Positions 46,635-55,896 of a stretch of 64,000 nucleotides of DNA are shown here, one piece after another (position 1 is the first letter of the stretch; each line of letters starts with the position of its first letter). Source of the DNA: Rahnella sikkimica. GTDB taxonomy: Bacteria; Pseudomonadota; Gammaproteobacteria; Enterobacterales; Enterobacteriaceae. Both the position numbers and the translations under genes were made by a program. The stretch covers positions 4,030,001-4,094,000 of the forward strand of contig NZ_CP019062.1 of the NCBI RefSeq assembly GCF_002951615.1, read 5' to 3'. The notes beneath the pieces were generated by a model, which was not told the origin of the DNA, ran no database searches, and saw only the letters and a program-made list of their open reading frames with translations.

Positions 46635-48284
46635 ATGGAAATCTTCTTTACCATTCTGATTTTGATTCTGGTGGTGTCGCTCTCCGGTGTCGTCACCAGA
46701 ATGTTGCCGTTTCAGGTTCCTCTTCCATTAATGCAGATTGCCGTCGGTGCGGTACTGGCTGTGCCGAGTTTTGGCCTGCATGTGGATTTCGATCCGGAAC
46801 TGTTTCTCGTCCTCTTCATTCCGCCGCTGCTGTTTGCTGATGGCTGGAAAACCCCGACCCGTGAATTCCTCCACCACGGGCGCGAAATTCTCGGGCTGGC
46901 GCTGGTGCTGGTGTTGCTCACCGTCGTCGGTATCGGTTATCTGATTTATATGATGGTGCCGGATATTCCGCTGGTTGCGGCGTTTGCGCTGGCAGCGGTG
47001 CTGTCACCCACCGATGCCGTGGCGTTGGGCGGGATTGTGGGCAAGGGCCGCATTCCGAAGTCGATCATGGGCGTGCTCGAAGGTGAAGCACTGATGAATG
47101 ACGCGTCCGGCCTGGTGTCACTGAAATTTGCTATCGCCGTGGCGATGGGCACCATGATTTTCACCGTCGGCGGCGCGACCGTTGAGTTCCTCAAAGTCGC
47201 TATCGGCGGCCTGATGGCGGGTGTTGCGGTGACGTGGCTGTACAGTAAATCGCTGCGCATTATGAGCCGCTGGAGCGGCGATGACCCGGCGACACAAATC
47301 GTTTTCCTGTTGCTGCTGCCGTTCGCGTCTTACCTGATTGCTGAACACATCGGCGTGTCGGGCATTCTGGCCGCGGTCGCCGCCGGGATGACCATCAGTC
47401 AGTCGGGCATTATCCGTAACGCACCGCTGGCGATGCGTCTGCGCGCGAACAGCGTCTGGGCGATGCTGGAATTCGTGTTCAACGGCATGGTGTTCATCAT
47501 GCTCGGTTTGCAGTTACCGGGCATTCTGGAAAATTCGATTGATCAGGCCACACATGACCCGTCAATCGTCACCTGGCACCTGTTTGCCGACGTCGGGATT
47601 ATCTATTTTGCGCTGCTGATCCTGCGTTTCGTCTGGCTGTGGGTGATGAAAAACTTCAGCAACCGCTTCCTGAAAAAGAAACCGTTGCTGTTTGGCAGCT
47701 ACAGTACGCGTGAGCTGTGGGTTGCGTCGTTTGCCGGTGTTCGCGGGGCGATTACCCTCGCCGGTGTGCTGTCGATCCCGCTGTTCCTCGCCGACGGTTC
47801 GGCCTTCCCGTCGCGTTATCAGCTCGTGTTCCTGGCGACGGGCGTCATTTTATTCTCTCTGATTGCCGGTGTGATTGCCTTGCCGTTCCTGCTCAAAGGC
47901 GTGGTGGTGGCCGACGGAACGACGTATCGCGAAGAAGAGCGAATGGCGAAATCCGTGGCGGCAGAAGTGGCGATCGAAAGCCTGCATAAGATGGAAGAAC
48001 GTCTGGCGGCGGACACCGAAGAGAACATCGACGAACAGACGCTGAAGGAAATCAGTTCCCGCGTGATAGGCACGCTGCGACGGCGGACGGCGAATCGCGA
48101 TGATATGGAAACCGCGCTGAAGCTCGAAAACTTAGAGCGCCGTTTCCGTCTGACCGCGCTGCGGGCCGAACGCGGTGAGCTTTATCATCTGCGCGCGACA
48201 CAGAAAATCAGTAACGAAACGCTGCAAAAACTGCTGCACGACCTCGATTTGCTGGAAGCGTTGCTGGTCGAAAAAGAAGTCTGA
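46635..48284 (+). CDS. yjcE: Na+/H+ antiporter YjcE (CPA1 family)
   Basis: Integral-membrane sodium/proton exchanger of 549 aa with 12 or so membrane segments and a C-terminal cytoplasmic domain from about residue 430. The ion-site motif ALAAVLSPTDAVA and EGEALMNDASGLVSLKFA are diagnostic of CPA1 proteins. E. coli YjcE is also 549 aa. AAGGAAAG precedes the ATG. The 806-bp gap between ghxP and this gene is filled by two copies of the structured repeat; in E. coli the genes are close. Confidence 0.93.
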   Translation: MEIFFTILILILVVSLSGVVTRMLPFQVPLPLMQIAVGAVLAVPSFGLHVDFDPELFLVLFIPPLLFADGWKTPTREFLHHGREILGLALVLVLLTVVGIGYLIYMMVPDIPLVAAFALAAVLSPTDAVALGGIVGKGRIPKSIMGVLEGEALMNDASGLVSLKFAIAVAMGTMIFTVGGATVEFLKVAIGGLMAGVAVTWLYSKSLRIMSRWSGDDPATQIVFLLLLPFASYLIAEHIGVSGILAAVAAGMTISQSGIIRNAPLAMRLRANSVWAMLEFVFNGMVFIMLGLQLPGILENSIDQATHDPSIVTWHLFADVGIIYFALLILRFVWLWVMKNFSNRFLKKKPLLFGSYSTRELWVASFAGVRGAITLAGVLSIPLFLADGSAFPSRYQLVFLATGVILFSLIAGVIALPFLLKGVVVADGTTYREEERMAKSVAAEVAIESLHKMEERLAADTEENIDEQTLKEISSRVIGTLRRRTANRDDMETALKLENLERRFRLTALRAERGELYHLRATQKISNETLQKLLHDLDLLEALLVEKEV

Positions 48285-48314
48285 AATGACGGTTTTTCGG
48301 CGTCAATCTGCCAT

Positions 48315-48351
48315 AAAAGGCTTCCCGCGAACGGTGCGGGAAGCCTTTTTT
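48315..48351. terminator. Bidirectional terminator after yjcE
   Basis: Arms AAAAGGCTTCCCGC and GCGGGAAGCCTTTT around a 7-base loop, with a T-run on the plus strand and T's on the minus strand too. It lies between convergent yjcE and the PuuA-like gene. Confidence 0.88.
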
Positions 48352-48400
48352 TCACCCGAGAACAGGGCAGTACGGCATCACTGTTTAATAAGAAAATAAC

Positions 48401-49819
48401 TTAATAGGAAAATGTACTTTCCTCTGGGGTGACGATACTTTCGAACCACGTCAGTTCAGAAAGTTTGGTCTGGATCCACTGTTGGGAAAACGCGTCACCC
48501 AGCGCCGAGGTTAAATACGGGCATTGCCGGAATTCATCAAGGGCGTGCTGCTGGAATAACGGCAACACCGGCGAGCAGGCCGTGAGGTCGGCGACCGGGT
48601 CGTCTTCAATTTTTTCCAGCCCGTAAAGCATCCCCGTCAGTATGGTGGCCATCGCCAGATAAGGGTTGGCATCTGACCCCGCCAGACGGTACTCAATGCG
48701 GCGATGCGCTTCACCTGAACAGGGAATGCGTAATGCCGCCGAACGCTGGTTTACGCCCCAGGAACTGAACAGCGGCTCATTCAGATTTTTACGTAATCGC
48801 CTGAATGCGTTGACGTTGGGTGCCAGAATTGCCATAGACGCAGGCATCAGGTTAAGCATTCCGGCGAGACAAAGGCGCATCATCTCATTCAGGTTTTTAT
48901 CGCCGGAGGCAAAAACGTTATTGCCCTGTTCGTCGTTCAGGCTGATATGAAAATGCAGGCCGCTGCCCGACATCTGCGAATACGGTTTTGCCATGAAGTT
49001 GGCGTTAAACCCGAACTTGTGGGCCACGATACTGGTTAAGCGGCGAAGCGCCAGAACGTGCTCGCAAATGTCCACCACCTGTCCGGAGTGTTGCAGGTTT
49101 AGCTCAAACTGACCGGCTTCTGCTTCACACACAATGCCCGATAAAGGCAGATTTTGCAGTGCTGCCATCGTCTCCAGCTCTTCAATAAAGGCGGCGTGCT
49201 CTGACGGAACGGCTAAATGAAAACACCCTGAATTCTGAATATTACGTTTCTGGGCGTCTTCGAGATAAAACTCAATTTCGGGCGCGATCACCGGGTATAA
49301 TCCATGCTCATGGAATTTACGTAATACGTTGGCAAGAATAATACGAGGTTCAAACGCATAGGGATTTCCCTGATCGTTTTTCATCGTCAGTAATATCTGT
49401 GCATTTTCAGCGGGATTATGGCCGCACGGGCGAAGTGTTCCTGCAACAGGAAAACATATTCTGTCCGGTTCATTCACCGCCAGATCATCATTCAGCGTAC
49501 TTTGTACTTTTCCTTCTTTATCCATGGAATACACGGACTGAGGAAAGTAAGCGCCTTTTTCCAGTGAGAGCAGCGAGGTGATATTCATTCTTTTCCCACG
49601 GAACGAACCGTTGATGTCATTGAGATAAACATCAATATGTTTCGTATTTGGGTTTTTTAATAAATAACGTTCTGCTTCCTGACGAAAAGCGCTGTTATTA
49701 TCGGTTATCGTGTTTTCAAGTGTAAGCTGGCTTTCATTAGCCACCAATTTTGAAACCACCGGAGCGTTGAATAAAGCAGGTGAGTATTTTAATAATGAAG
49801 GCTTGAATGTCGGATTCAT
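48401..49819 (-). CDS. Glutamine-synthetase-family ligase (PuuA-like)
   Basis: Protein of 472 aa, the same length as E. coli PuuA (gamma-glutamylputrescine synthetase). FRGKRMNITSL in the beta-grasp domain and, in the catalytic domain, EAEAGQFELNL, GSGLHFHISL and RIEYRLAGSDANPYLAMA are the ATP/Mg and glutamate-site motifs of this family. The overall similarity to PuuA is moderate and there are no other puu genes here, so a different amine substrate is possible. It is convergent with yjcE. The 267 bp before the next gene hold nothing recognised. Confidence 0.82.
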   Translation of the reverse strand: MNPTFKPSLLKYSPALFNAPVVSKLVANESQLTLENTITDNNSAFRQEAERYLLKNPNTKHIDVYLNDINGSFRGKRMNITSLLSLEKGAYFPQSVYSMDKEGKVQSTLNDDLAVNEPDRICFPVAGTLRPCGHNPAENAQILLTMKNDQGNPYAFEPRIILANVLRKFHEHGLYPVIAPEIEFYLEDAQKRNIQNSGCFHLAVPSEHAAFIEELETMAALQNLPLSGIVCEAEAGQFELNLQHSGQVVDICEHVLALRRLTSIVAHKFGFNANFMAKPYSQMSGSGLHFHISLNDEQGNNVFASGDKNLNEMMRLCLAGMLNLMPASMAILAPNVNAFRRLRKNLNEPLFSSWGVNQRSAALRIPCSGEAHRRIEYRLAGSDANPYLAMATILTGMLYGLEKIEDDPVADLTACSPVLPLFQQHALDEFRQCPYLTSALGDAFSQQWIQTKLSELTWFESIVTPEESTFSY

Positions 49820-50086
49820 CTTTTTCTTTCACGCATACCTTTCGGCGATTCAATCAGATTAATTTATGCCCCGATGAAATGATATATCGGCAACATAAAG
49901 ATTAAAGTTGGCGGCGTAAAATTTTTATAAAGGAATGGAATGGTGCACCGGTGATGGGGGGATGTTTTGTTTATTTTTTCTGCTAGAATGCGGCGGTTAT
50001 GTTTTCTGCGAAGCTGTTGTATATGCGGGAAAAATCTTAATAAAAAGAACATATGGAATTTCTATAATTCATGGCAAGGATGCAAA

Positions 50087-50881
50087 ATGATTTATCTGAA
50101 CCGGTCGGCGTTTTTCGCCGGTCTTTTATGGCTATCGGGATGCAGTACGCAGACGAATATTTCCCAGCAGGCGACGTTGCAGCCTTCGGCCAGTAAAACG
50201 GCGCTACACATGCAGCGTATTTCAACGCTTGAGAGCAATGACGCGGTGACCATCGGCGCGGAGCAGCTTCAACCTGGCGATATTCTGCTTTCCTCGACGA
50301 CGGGCGTGACGTCGCTGGGGATCCGCTTGTTCAGCCTTTCGGGCGTCAGCCATGCGTCGGTTTATCTCGGGAATGGGGAAGTCGCTGAAGCCGTGGGTGA
50401 GGGCGTGCAGATTGTTTCTCTGGAACAGGCGTTGTCCCACAGTAATTCCATGGTGAGTTTGCGTAACCCAGGATTTAACGATGAACAGCTGCAACGGTTA
50501 AGATTCTTCGCGCAAAGCAAACGCGGGAAGAAATATAACTACAAAGGCATCGTGATTATCGCGCCGTATACGTTGTCCCGCCGGGTGTGCGATTTACCGG
50601 TGTTCTTCGGCAAAGGCCGCAGCCAGTGTTTTGATACGCTTGCCACCGTTCAGATTGGCGATCCGGCGGATACGCAGGAGACATTCTTCTGTTCGCAGTT
50701 TGTGATTGAAGCATTCAATTACGCAGGCAACCCGATTACCGTTTCAAACGCATTATGGATTTCGCCCGCCGATTTACTCCACATGCGTGAAGGCGATATT
50801 TCCTCGTTCACCCCCGTCCAGCCCTTGCAGTACGTCGGCCACCTGAAAAAATGGAATCTCTATAACGCTGTATTTGGTTAG
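50087..50881 (+). CDS. YaeF-like lipoprotein, permuted papain-type fold
   Basis: Protein of 264 aa. A lipoprotein signal peptide ends in LSGC, so Cys19 is lipidated and the protein is tethered to the envelope. The YiiX/YaeF (NlpC/P60-like) domain follows: LQPGDILLSSTTGVTSLGIRLFSLS, His89 in GVSHASVYLG and the catalytic Cys202 in TFFCSQFVIEAF. The family is thought to be cysteine hydrolases or acyltransferases; substrate unknown. Sequence and length match E. coli YaeF in memory. The frame is open 40 codons further upstream, but the lipobox fixes this start. It is followed by repeat copy C. Confidence 0.85.
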   Translation: MIYLNRSAFFAGLLWLSGCSTQTNISQQATLQPSASKTALHMQRISTLESNDAVTIGAEQLQPGDILLSSTTGVTSLGIRLFSLSGVSHASVYLGNGEVAEAVGEGVQIVSLEQALSHSNSMVSLRNPGFNDEQLQRLRFFAQSKRGKKYNYKGIVIIAPYTLSRRVCDLPVFFGKGRSQCFDTLATVQIGDPADTQETFFCSQFVIEAFNYAGNPITVSNALWISPADLLHMREGDISSFTPVQPLQYVGHLKKWNLYNAVFG

Positions 50882-50930
50882 AAAAAAGTAATTGAAACGG
50901 CCCGGTTTTTTCTTTCAAAAAAGCCCCTAT

Positions 50931-51190
50931 GGCGCGCTCAAAATCTTGCTGATTGAGTGTTTCGAGACCTGAGTCTCGAACACCGAGTGAAGGTACCGCG
51001 AAGCGGCAAGATTTGCGCCACACGCGGGTGTCGCGAAATACGTCCGTCGTCACAGCGACAGCGCGGAGTAAAAAGCGGGGAGAAATCCAAAAGAGGGAAA
51101 GCACTTCCCTCTTTTGGTCGGTTTCGGCACAGCGAGTTAAGCGATCACCGTCCGTAAGAAACCGAAATTTTCACCTTTCCAGCCTGAAAA
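50931..51190 (+). repeat. Structured intergenic repeat, copy C
   Basis: Starts GGCGCGCTCAAAATC. Hairpins: TTCGAGAC/GTCTCGAA (50961-50980), CCGC-GAA-GCGG (50996-51006) and CCAAAAGAGGGAA/TTCCCTCTTTTGG (51087-51117, 13 bp). It carries the conserved blocks ACCGAGTGAAGG, GATTTGCGCCACACGC and ACAGCGACAGCGCG. The tail GTAAGAAACCGAAATTTTC recalls the outer end of copy A. It lies between the YaeF-like gene and the convergent aapP-like gene. Confidence 0.82.
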
Positions 51191-51214
51191 GCCGCTTCAA
51201 GCTGCGGCCTCAGC

Positions 51215-51976
51215 TTAATGAATAACCTGCGATAAGAACTCCCGCGTTCTCGCCGACTTAGGATTGGCAAAGAACTCCAGCGGTGGCGCCTCTTCCACGA
51301 TCTCCCCGCGATCCATAAAGATCACCCGGTCGGCGACCGTTCTCGCAAAGCCCATTTCATGCGTGACGCACAACATGGTCATGCCTTCTTCGGCCAGCGT
51401 GATCATGGTGTCGAGCACCTCTTTCACCATTTCCGGATCGAGCGCAGACGTTGGCTCATCAAACAGCATGATTTTCGGTTTCATGCACAGCGAACGGGCG
51501 ATCGCCACGCGCTGCTGTTGTCCGCCGGAAAGCTGACCGGGGAATTTGTTGGCATGTTCGGCGATACGCACGCGTTTGAGGTAATGCATCGCCAGCTCTT
51601 CCGCCTCTTTCTTCGGCATCTTACGCACCCAGCACGGAGCCAGCGTGCAGTTTTGCAGCACGGTCAGATGCGGGAACAGGTTGAAGTGCTGGAAGACCAT
51701 TCCGACTTCGGTGCGCACGCGCTCGATGTTACGCAAATCATCATTCAGCTCGGTGCCGTCCACCACAATGCGCCCCTGCTGATGCTCTTCCAGATGGTTA
51801 ATGCAACGAATGGTCGTTGATTTACCGGAGCCGGAAGGGCCGCACAGGACGATACGTTCGCGCGGTTTTACGTTCAGATTGATGTCTTTCAATACGTGGA
51901 ACTGTCCGTACCACTTGTTCACGTTTTCCAGCGTGATCATCATATTTTGTTTTTCAGTGACTTGATGGTCGCTCAT
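51215..51976 (-). CDS. aapP: Amino-acid ABC transporter ATPase (AapP/YhdZ)
   Basis: Protein of 253 aa. Walker [10 protein letters not shown] at about 46-54, signature [15 protein letters not shown], Walker [14 protein letters not shown] and the H-loop CVTHEMGF are all intact. It powers the general L-amino-acid importer encoded with the next three genes. It is the last gene of the minus-strand aapJQMP operon, with an 8-bp gap from the permease gene. Start ATG 51976 or 51943 ([12 protein letters not shown]); upstream residues resemble other AapP proteins. Confidence 0.92.
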   Translation of the reverse strand: MSDHQVTEKQNMMITLENVNKWYGQFHVLKDINLNVKPRERIVLCGPSGSGKSTTIRCINHLEEHQQGRIVVDGTELNDDLRNIERVRTEVGMVFQHFNLFPHLTVLQNCTLAPCWVRKMPKKEAEELAMHYLKRVRIAEHANKFPGQLSGGQQQRVAIARSLCMKPKIMLFDEPTSALDPEMVKEVLDTMITLAEEGMTMLCVTHEMGFARTVADRVIFMDRGEIVEEAPPLEFFANPKSARTREFLSQVIH

Positions 51977-51984
51977 GGTTTACC

Positions 51985-53094
51985 TCAGTGTGCGGATCGC
52001 CCGGTGTGAAAGCGTCTTTCCAAATGCTGGCTATAACGCGACATGCTAAAACAGAAAATCCAGTAGACGGCAGCGGCGAAGACGTAGCCTTCGGTCGACA
52101 TGCCGAGCCATTCAGGATCGACGGTGGCTTGCTGGACGCTGCTGAACAGGTCGAACAGACCGATAATGATCACCAGACTGGTGTCTTTAAACAGCGCGAT
52201 GATGGTGTTGACCAGACCCGGTATCACCATTTTCAGCGCCTGCGGCAGAATGACTAAACCCTGCGTTTTCCAGTAGCCGAGCGCCAGCGATTCGGCGGCT
52301 TCTGTCTGGCCTTTTGGCAGTGCCTGCAAACCGCCACGCACCACTTCCGCGACATACGCCGACTGGAAAAGCACCACACCCACCAGTGCGCGCACCAGTT
52401 TGTCGATGTTGGTCCCTTCGGTCATGAACAGCGGCAGCATCACCGAGGACATGAAGAGCACGGTGATCAGCGGCACGCCGCGCCAGAACTCGATGAAAAT
52501 CACTGACAGAATGCGCACGATCGGCAGACGCGAACGTCGTGCCAGCGCCAGCAAAATCCCCAGCGGTAACGCACCGGCGATACCGACGGCGGCAATGATC
52601 AGCGTCAGCGTCAGTCCGCCCCACTGGCGGGTTTCGACGAGGCTCAGACCCAATAATCCGCCGTACAGCATGATCCAGGTGAAAATCGGGAACAGAACAA
52701 TCCAGGCCGTGATGTAACGGCCGCGGCGCGGCATCGCTTTGAAGAAAATCGGTGCCAGCGTCAGCAGACCGACAATCAGGGTGACGTTAATACGCCAGCG
52801 CTGATCAAACGGATACAGCCCGTACATGAACTGCCCGAAGCGCGCGTGGATAAACACCCAGCACGCCCCGGCTTTGGTGCAGTCCGTTCTTGCAGTCCCG
52901 ACCCAGTTGGCCTGGAATATCACCCAGTTCAGCAGGGGAGGGATCACCAGCCACATCAGCCAGATACAAAACAGCGTCAGCAGGCTGTTAAACCAGCTGG
53001 AGAACAGATTTTTGCGCGCCCACAGCACGGCAGTCCCGACTGGCGTACCGGGCTTGACGGCTCTGACTCCGGGAGGAAGTGTTGTCATCGTCAT
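51985..53094 (-). CDS. aapM: Amino-acid ABC transporter permease (AapM/YhdY)
   Basis: Inner-membrane permease of 369 aa. The first half has about four membrane segments and a large extracytoplasmic loop (FQANWVGTARTDCTKAGACW, about 65-85). The C-terminal half carries the binding-protein-dependent transport fold with the EAA loop (EAAESLALGYWKTQGLVILPQALK), which docks the ATPase. It pairs with AapQ to form the membrane channel. Spacing to aapQ is 9 bp. Confidence 0.92.
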   Translation of the reverse strand: MTMTTLPPGVRAVKPGTPVGTAVLWARKNLFSSWFNSLLTLFCIWLMWLVIPPLLNWVIFQANWVGTARTDCTKAGACWVFIHARFGQFMYGLYPFDQRWRINVTLIVGLLTLAPIFFKAMPRRGRYITAWIVLFPIFTWIMLYGGLLGLSLVETRQWGGLTLTLIIAAVGIAGALPLGILLALARRSRLPIVRILSVIFIEFWRGVPLITVLFMSSVMLPLFMTEGTNIDKLVRALVGVVLFQSAYVAEVVRGGLQALPKGQTEAAESLALGYWKTQGLVILPQALKMVIPGLVNTIIALFKDTSLVIIIGLFDLFSSVQQATVDPEWLGMSTEGYVFAAAVYWIFCFSMSRYSQHLERRFHTGRSAH

Positions 53095-53103
53095 GGTTTT
53101 CCC

Positions 53104-54282
53104 TTAACGCTCGACCAGCGCAATACGCCGGTTATAAATATTCATCAGGAAGGAGATGATCAGGCTGATAATCAGGTAAACGGACATCGTGATGGCAATG
53201 GTTTCAATCGCCTGACCGGTCTGGTTGAGTACGGTACCGGCAAACAGTGACACCATATCCGGATAGCCAATTGCGGCCGCCAGCGAGGAGTTTTTCACGA
53301 TATTCAGATACTGGCTGGTCAGCGGCGGAATAATCACCCGCATCGCCTGCGGCAAAATAACCTGACGCAGCGTCACCGGATTCGGCAGGCCGAGCGAACG
53401 GGCGGCTTCATGCTGACCGTGCGAGACCGACTGAATGCCGGAGCGGATCACTTCCGCGATAAACGTGGAGGTATAGACCGACAGCGCCAGCGTCAGCGCG
53501 GCCAGTTCCGGGATGAGCACCATGCCGCCACGGAAGTTAAATCCGCGCAGCGCAGGCATATCCCAGTGCAGCGCGGGCCCGAAAATCAGGTGAGCCAGCC
53601 CCGGCAGGACGATAAGCATCACGACAGCCCACGGCCAGATGCGCCAGACGCGTCCGGTGTGGATCTGACGGAAATGGTTATAGCGTTTCAGCGCCAGGAT
53701 CCCGGCAATCGCCAGCAGCAGCGCGATAAAGCCCGCGAGGCTGCCCGGTGCCAGTTCCGGTGACGGCAAATACAGACCACGGTTGCTGACGAAAATCGTG
53801 TCAAAAGCGTTCAGGCTCTGACGCGGCCCCGGCAGGTTTCGCAACACGGCGAAGTACCAGAAGAAGATTTGCAGCAGCGGGGGAATATTACGGAAAGTCT
53901 CAATATATACCGTTGAAACTTTACGGATCAGCCAGTTATCGGAGAGACGTCCTAACCCGATAATGAAGCCGAGAATCGAAGCGAAAACGATACACAGCGC
54001 GGAAACCAGCAATGTATTCAGCAGACCGATAACAAATACGCGTGCGTAGGTGTCGCCTTCCTGGAAATCGATAAGATGCTGAACAATGCCGAAACCGGCA
54101 CCTTTTTCAAGAAACGCAAATCCCGAGGTGATCCCTCGCGTCGTTAGATTGGTAATGGTGTTGTGGAGCAGGTAACCGACACAGGCTACCAGCAACACCA
54201 CCGCGAAAATTTGGTAAATCCAGGCTCGTACGGCTGGGTTGGTCAGCGAGAACGATCCTTTTCCGGTTGGGCGTTGCGACAT
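53104..54282 (-). CDS. aapQ: Amino-acid ABC transporter permease (AapQ/YhdX)
   Basis: Inner-membrane permease of 392 aa from the chosen ATG. It is homologous to AapM in the C-terminal half, with the EAA loop EAARSLGLPNPVTLRQVILPQAM and about six more membrane segments. The ATG at 54282 is preferred because GAGG lies 8 bases upstream; the frame continues 14 codons further but without support. It is separated from aapJ by 217 bp that contain an ERIC-type element. Confidence 0.92.
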   Translation of the reverse strand: MSQRPTGKGSFSLTNPAVRAWIYQIFAVVLLVACVGYLLHNTITNLTTRGITSGFAFLEKGAGFGIVQHLIDFQEGDTYARVFVIGLLNTLLVSALCIVFASILGFIIGLGRLSDNWLIRKVSTVYIETFRNIPPLLQIFFWYFAVLRNLPGPRQSLNAFDTIFVSNRGLYLPSPELAPGSLAGFIALLLAIAGILALKRYNHFRQIHTGRVWRIWPWAVVMLIVLPGLAHLIFGPALHWDMPALRGFNFRGGMVLIPELAALTLALSVYTSTFIAEVIRSGIQSVSHGQHEAARSLGLPNPVTLRQVILPQAMRVIIPPLTSQYLNIVKNSSLAAAIGYPDMVSLFAGTVLNQTGQAIETIAITMSVYLIISLIISFLMNIYNRRIALVER

Positions 54283-54373
54283 AAAAAACCTCGACCTGCG
54301 GGTAAAACAGTGGAAGTGATGCACCGGGGAACGGCCTGTACATCAGCTTCCTTTATCAGACTCAACTTTTGTT

Positions 54374-54496
54374 TATCCAAAGTAATTGGCGTTGCAGCAA
54401 GGCGGCAAGGGAGGGAATCCCGATGAGCTGACACGGGTCAGTGATTCGGGTGACCGAGTGCCGCCAACGCCGCTGCAACGTCAAGTACGAAGGATA
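54374..54496. repeat. ERIC-like intergenic repeat
   Basis: Palindromic element of 123 bp, near the 127-bp ERIC length, bounded by TATCC and GGATA and with GTTGCAGC/GCTGCAAC arms. It contains the degenerate core GGGAATCCCGATGAGCTGAC and GTGATTCGGGTGACCGAG, recognisable against the ERIC consensus. It is transcribed within the aap operon between aapJ and aapQ, where it may stabilise or process the mRNA. Confidence 0.75.
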
Positions 54497-54499
54497 AAA

Positions 54500-55525
54500 T
54501 TAGCGGACAGGTGGTGCGTATTGAATCCCGCCTGCATTCCACAAGGCGTTCTGGCCACGTTTGATTTTCAGCTCGCTGCCCTGACCGACGTTGCGTTCAA
54601 AGCTTTCGCCGTAGTTACCGACTTGTTTAACGATTTTCACGACCCAGTCATTCGGCACTTTCAGGTCAGCACCGTAAGTCCCGGTTTTGCCCAGCAGGTT
54701 GCTCATGTCTGGCGTGGTCGGGTTAGCGGCCAGTTGATCAACGTTTTTAGACGTCACGCCCATCTCTTCGGCATTCAGCATGGCATACAGAGACCAGCGG
54801 ACAACGGCCAGCCAGTCTTCGTCACCACGACGCACGACCGGGCCCAGAGGTTCTTTAGAAATAACTTCTGGCAGAACGATGAAGTCGTCAGGTTTGCCCA
54901 GTTTGATACGCAGTGCGTAAAGCTGTGACTGGTCGGATGCCAGGGTATCGCAACGGCCTGAGTCCAGCGCTTTCGCACTTTCGTCTGAACGGTCGAAGGT
55001 CACCGGCGTATAGGTCATTTTGTTCGCTTTGAAGTAATCGGCTACGTTCAGCTCGGTATCCGTACCGGCCTGAAGGCAAACGGTTGCGCCGTCCAGCTCT
55101 TTCGCGCTTTTCAGACCCGCTTTCTTGTGGGTCAGGAAGCCGATACCGTCGTAGTAGTTCACGCCGGCGAAGATCATCCCCATGCCCGCATCGCGGGAAG
55201 AGGTCCAGGTGGTATTACGGGACAGGATATCCACTTCGCCAGACTGCAGGGCGGTGAAGCGCTCTTTTGCGGTCAGCGGGGTATATTTCACTTTCTCCGC
55301 ATCACCAAACACGGCAGCCGCCACCGCGCGACAGACGTCAACGTCGATACCGGTGAATTTGCCTTTGGAGTCAGCGTAGGAGAAGCCTGGCAGGCCGTCA
55401 CTGATACCGCATTGAACAAATCCTTTCTTTTTAACAGCATCCAAAGTGGTACCTGCGTGAGCCTGGCCAGCCAGAGTCACGAAACTTGCTGCGGCAATCA
55501 GCGTCGAGAGCAATATTTTTTTCAT
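54500..55525 (-). CDS. aapJ: Amino-acid ABC transporter substrate-binding protein (AapJ/YhdW)
   Basis: Periplasmic binding protein of 341 aa, first gene of the aapJQMP operon. The signal peptide covers about 1-24, cleavage after AHA. The mature protein reads VQCGISDGLPGFSYADSKGKFTGIDVD and contains CLQAGTDTELNVADYF, both typical of AapJ. The transporter imports a broad range of L-amino acids. A sigma-54 promoter and an NtrC-like site lie upstream, suggesting nitrogen control. Confidence 0.93.
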   Translation of the reverse strand: MKKILLSTLIAAASFVTLAGQAHAGTTLDAVKKKGFVQCGISDGLPGFSYADSKGKFTGIDVDVCRAVAAAVFGDAEKVKYTPLTAKERFTALQSGEVDILSRNTTWTSSRDAGMGMIFAGVNYYDGIGFLTHKKAGLKSAKELDGATVCLQAGTDTELNVADYFKANKMTYTPVTFDRSDESAKALDSGRCDTLASDQSQLYALRIKLGKPDDFIVLPEVISKEPLGPVVRRGDEDWLAVVRWSLYAMLNAEEMGVTSKNVDQLAANPTTPDMSNLLGKTGTYGADLKVPNDWVVKIVKQVGNYGESFERNVGQGSELKIKRGQNALWNAGGIQYAPPVR

Positions 55526-55617
55526 TAAGCGTCCTGTGAGACAAACTGAAAATTATTATTGTGTGAGTGCCGGAGCACCCTGTCTGTTTATGGGGCAACG
55601 CCCTCTGCACCTGTCTT

Positions 55618-55634
55618 TGCAAAGGGAGTGCCAA
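55618..55634 (-). promoter_or_regulatory. Sigma-54 promoter of aapJQMP
   Basis: Read on the minus strand: TTGGCAC-TCCCT-TTGCA, a full match to the sigma-54 consensus TGGCAC-N5-TTGC. It lies 93 bp before the aapJ ATG. Confidence 0.85.
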
Positions 55635-55708
55635 CATTCAAAACGCCCGATCAATCAAGTCACCTTGAGGTTTTGCACAGTAACATTGATGGGCGTTATA
55701 AAATTTAT

Positions 55709-55725
55709 TGCCCCGTTTGGGTGCG
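55709..55725 (-). promoter_or_regulatory. NtrC-like enhancer site upstream of aapJ
   Basis: TGCCCC-GTTT-GGGTGC against the NtrC consensus TGCACC-N4-TGGTGC: one mismatch per half-site. It lies about 90 bp upstream of the sigma-54 element, a usual enhancer distance. The rest of the 371-bp gap to the next gene holds no gene. Confidence 0.5.
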
Positions 55726-55896
55726 CGGTCAATGTGAGCGCCTTAAAACGGTGCGGTATATTTCAATATTGGAGTGCAGATCGCGGTCTTTGAAGCCGGG
55801 GGAAACAGGGCGTCATATTGGGTTAAAAAATGAGGCGTAACGATGAAGTCATCCCTCAGACCCGAAGGCCTGAGAGACAGTTTGAAAGGGTGTTGT

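Noticed and set aside
50953..51225. Possible 90-residue protein in repeat copy C
   Set aside because: Same reasoning: it falls in the structured repeat and is not aligned with any frame in the other two copies.
54386..54928. Open frame of 180 codons on the plus strand
   Set aside because: It begins in the ERIC element and continues antisense through aapJ, so it is a shadow.
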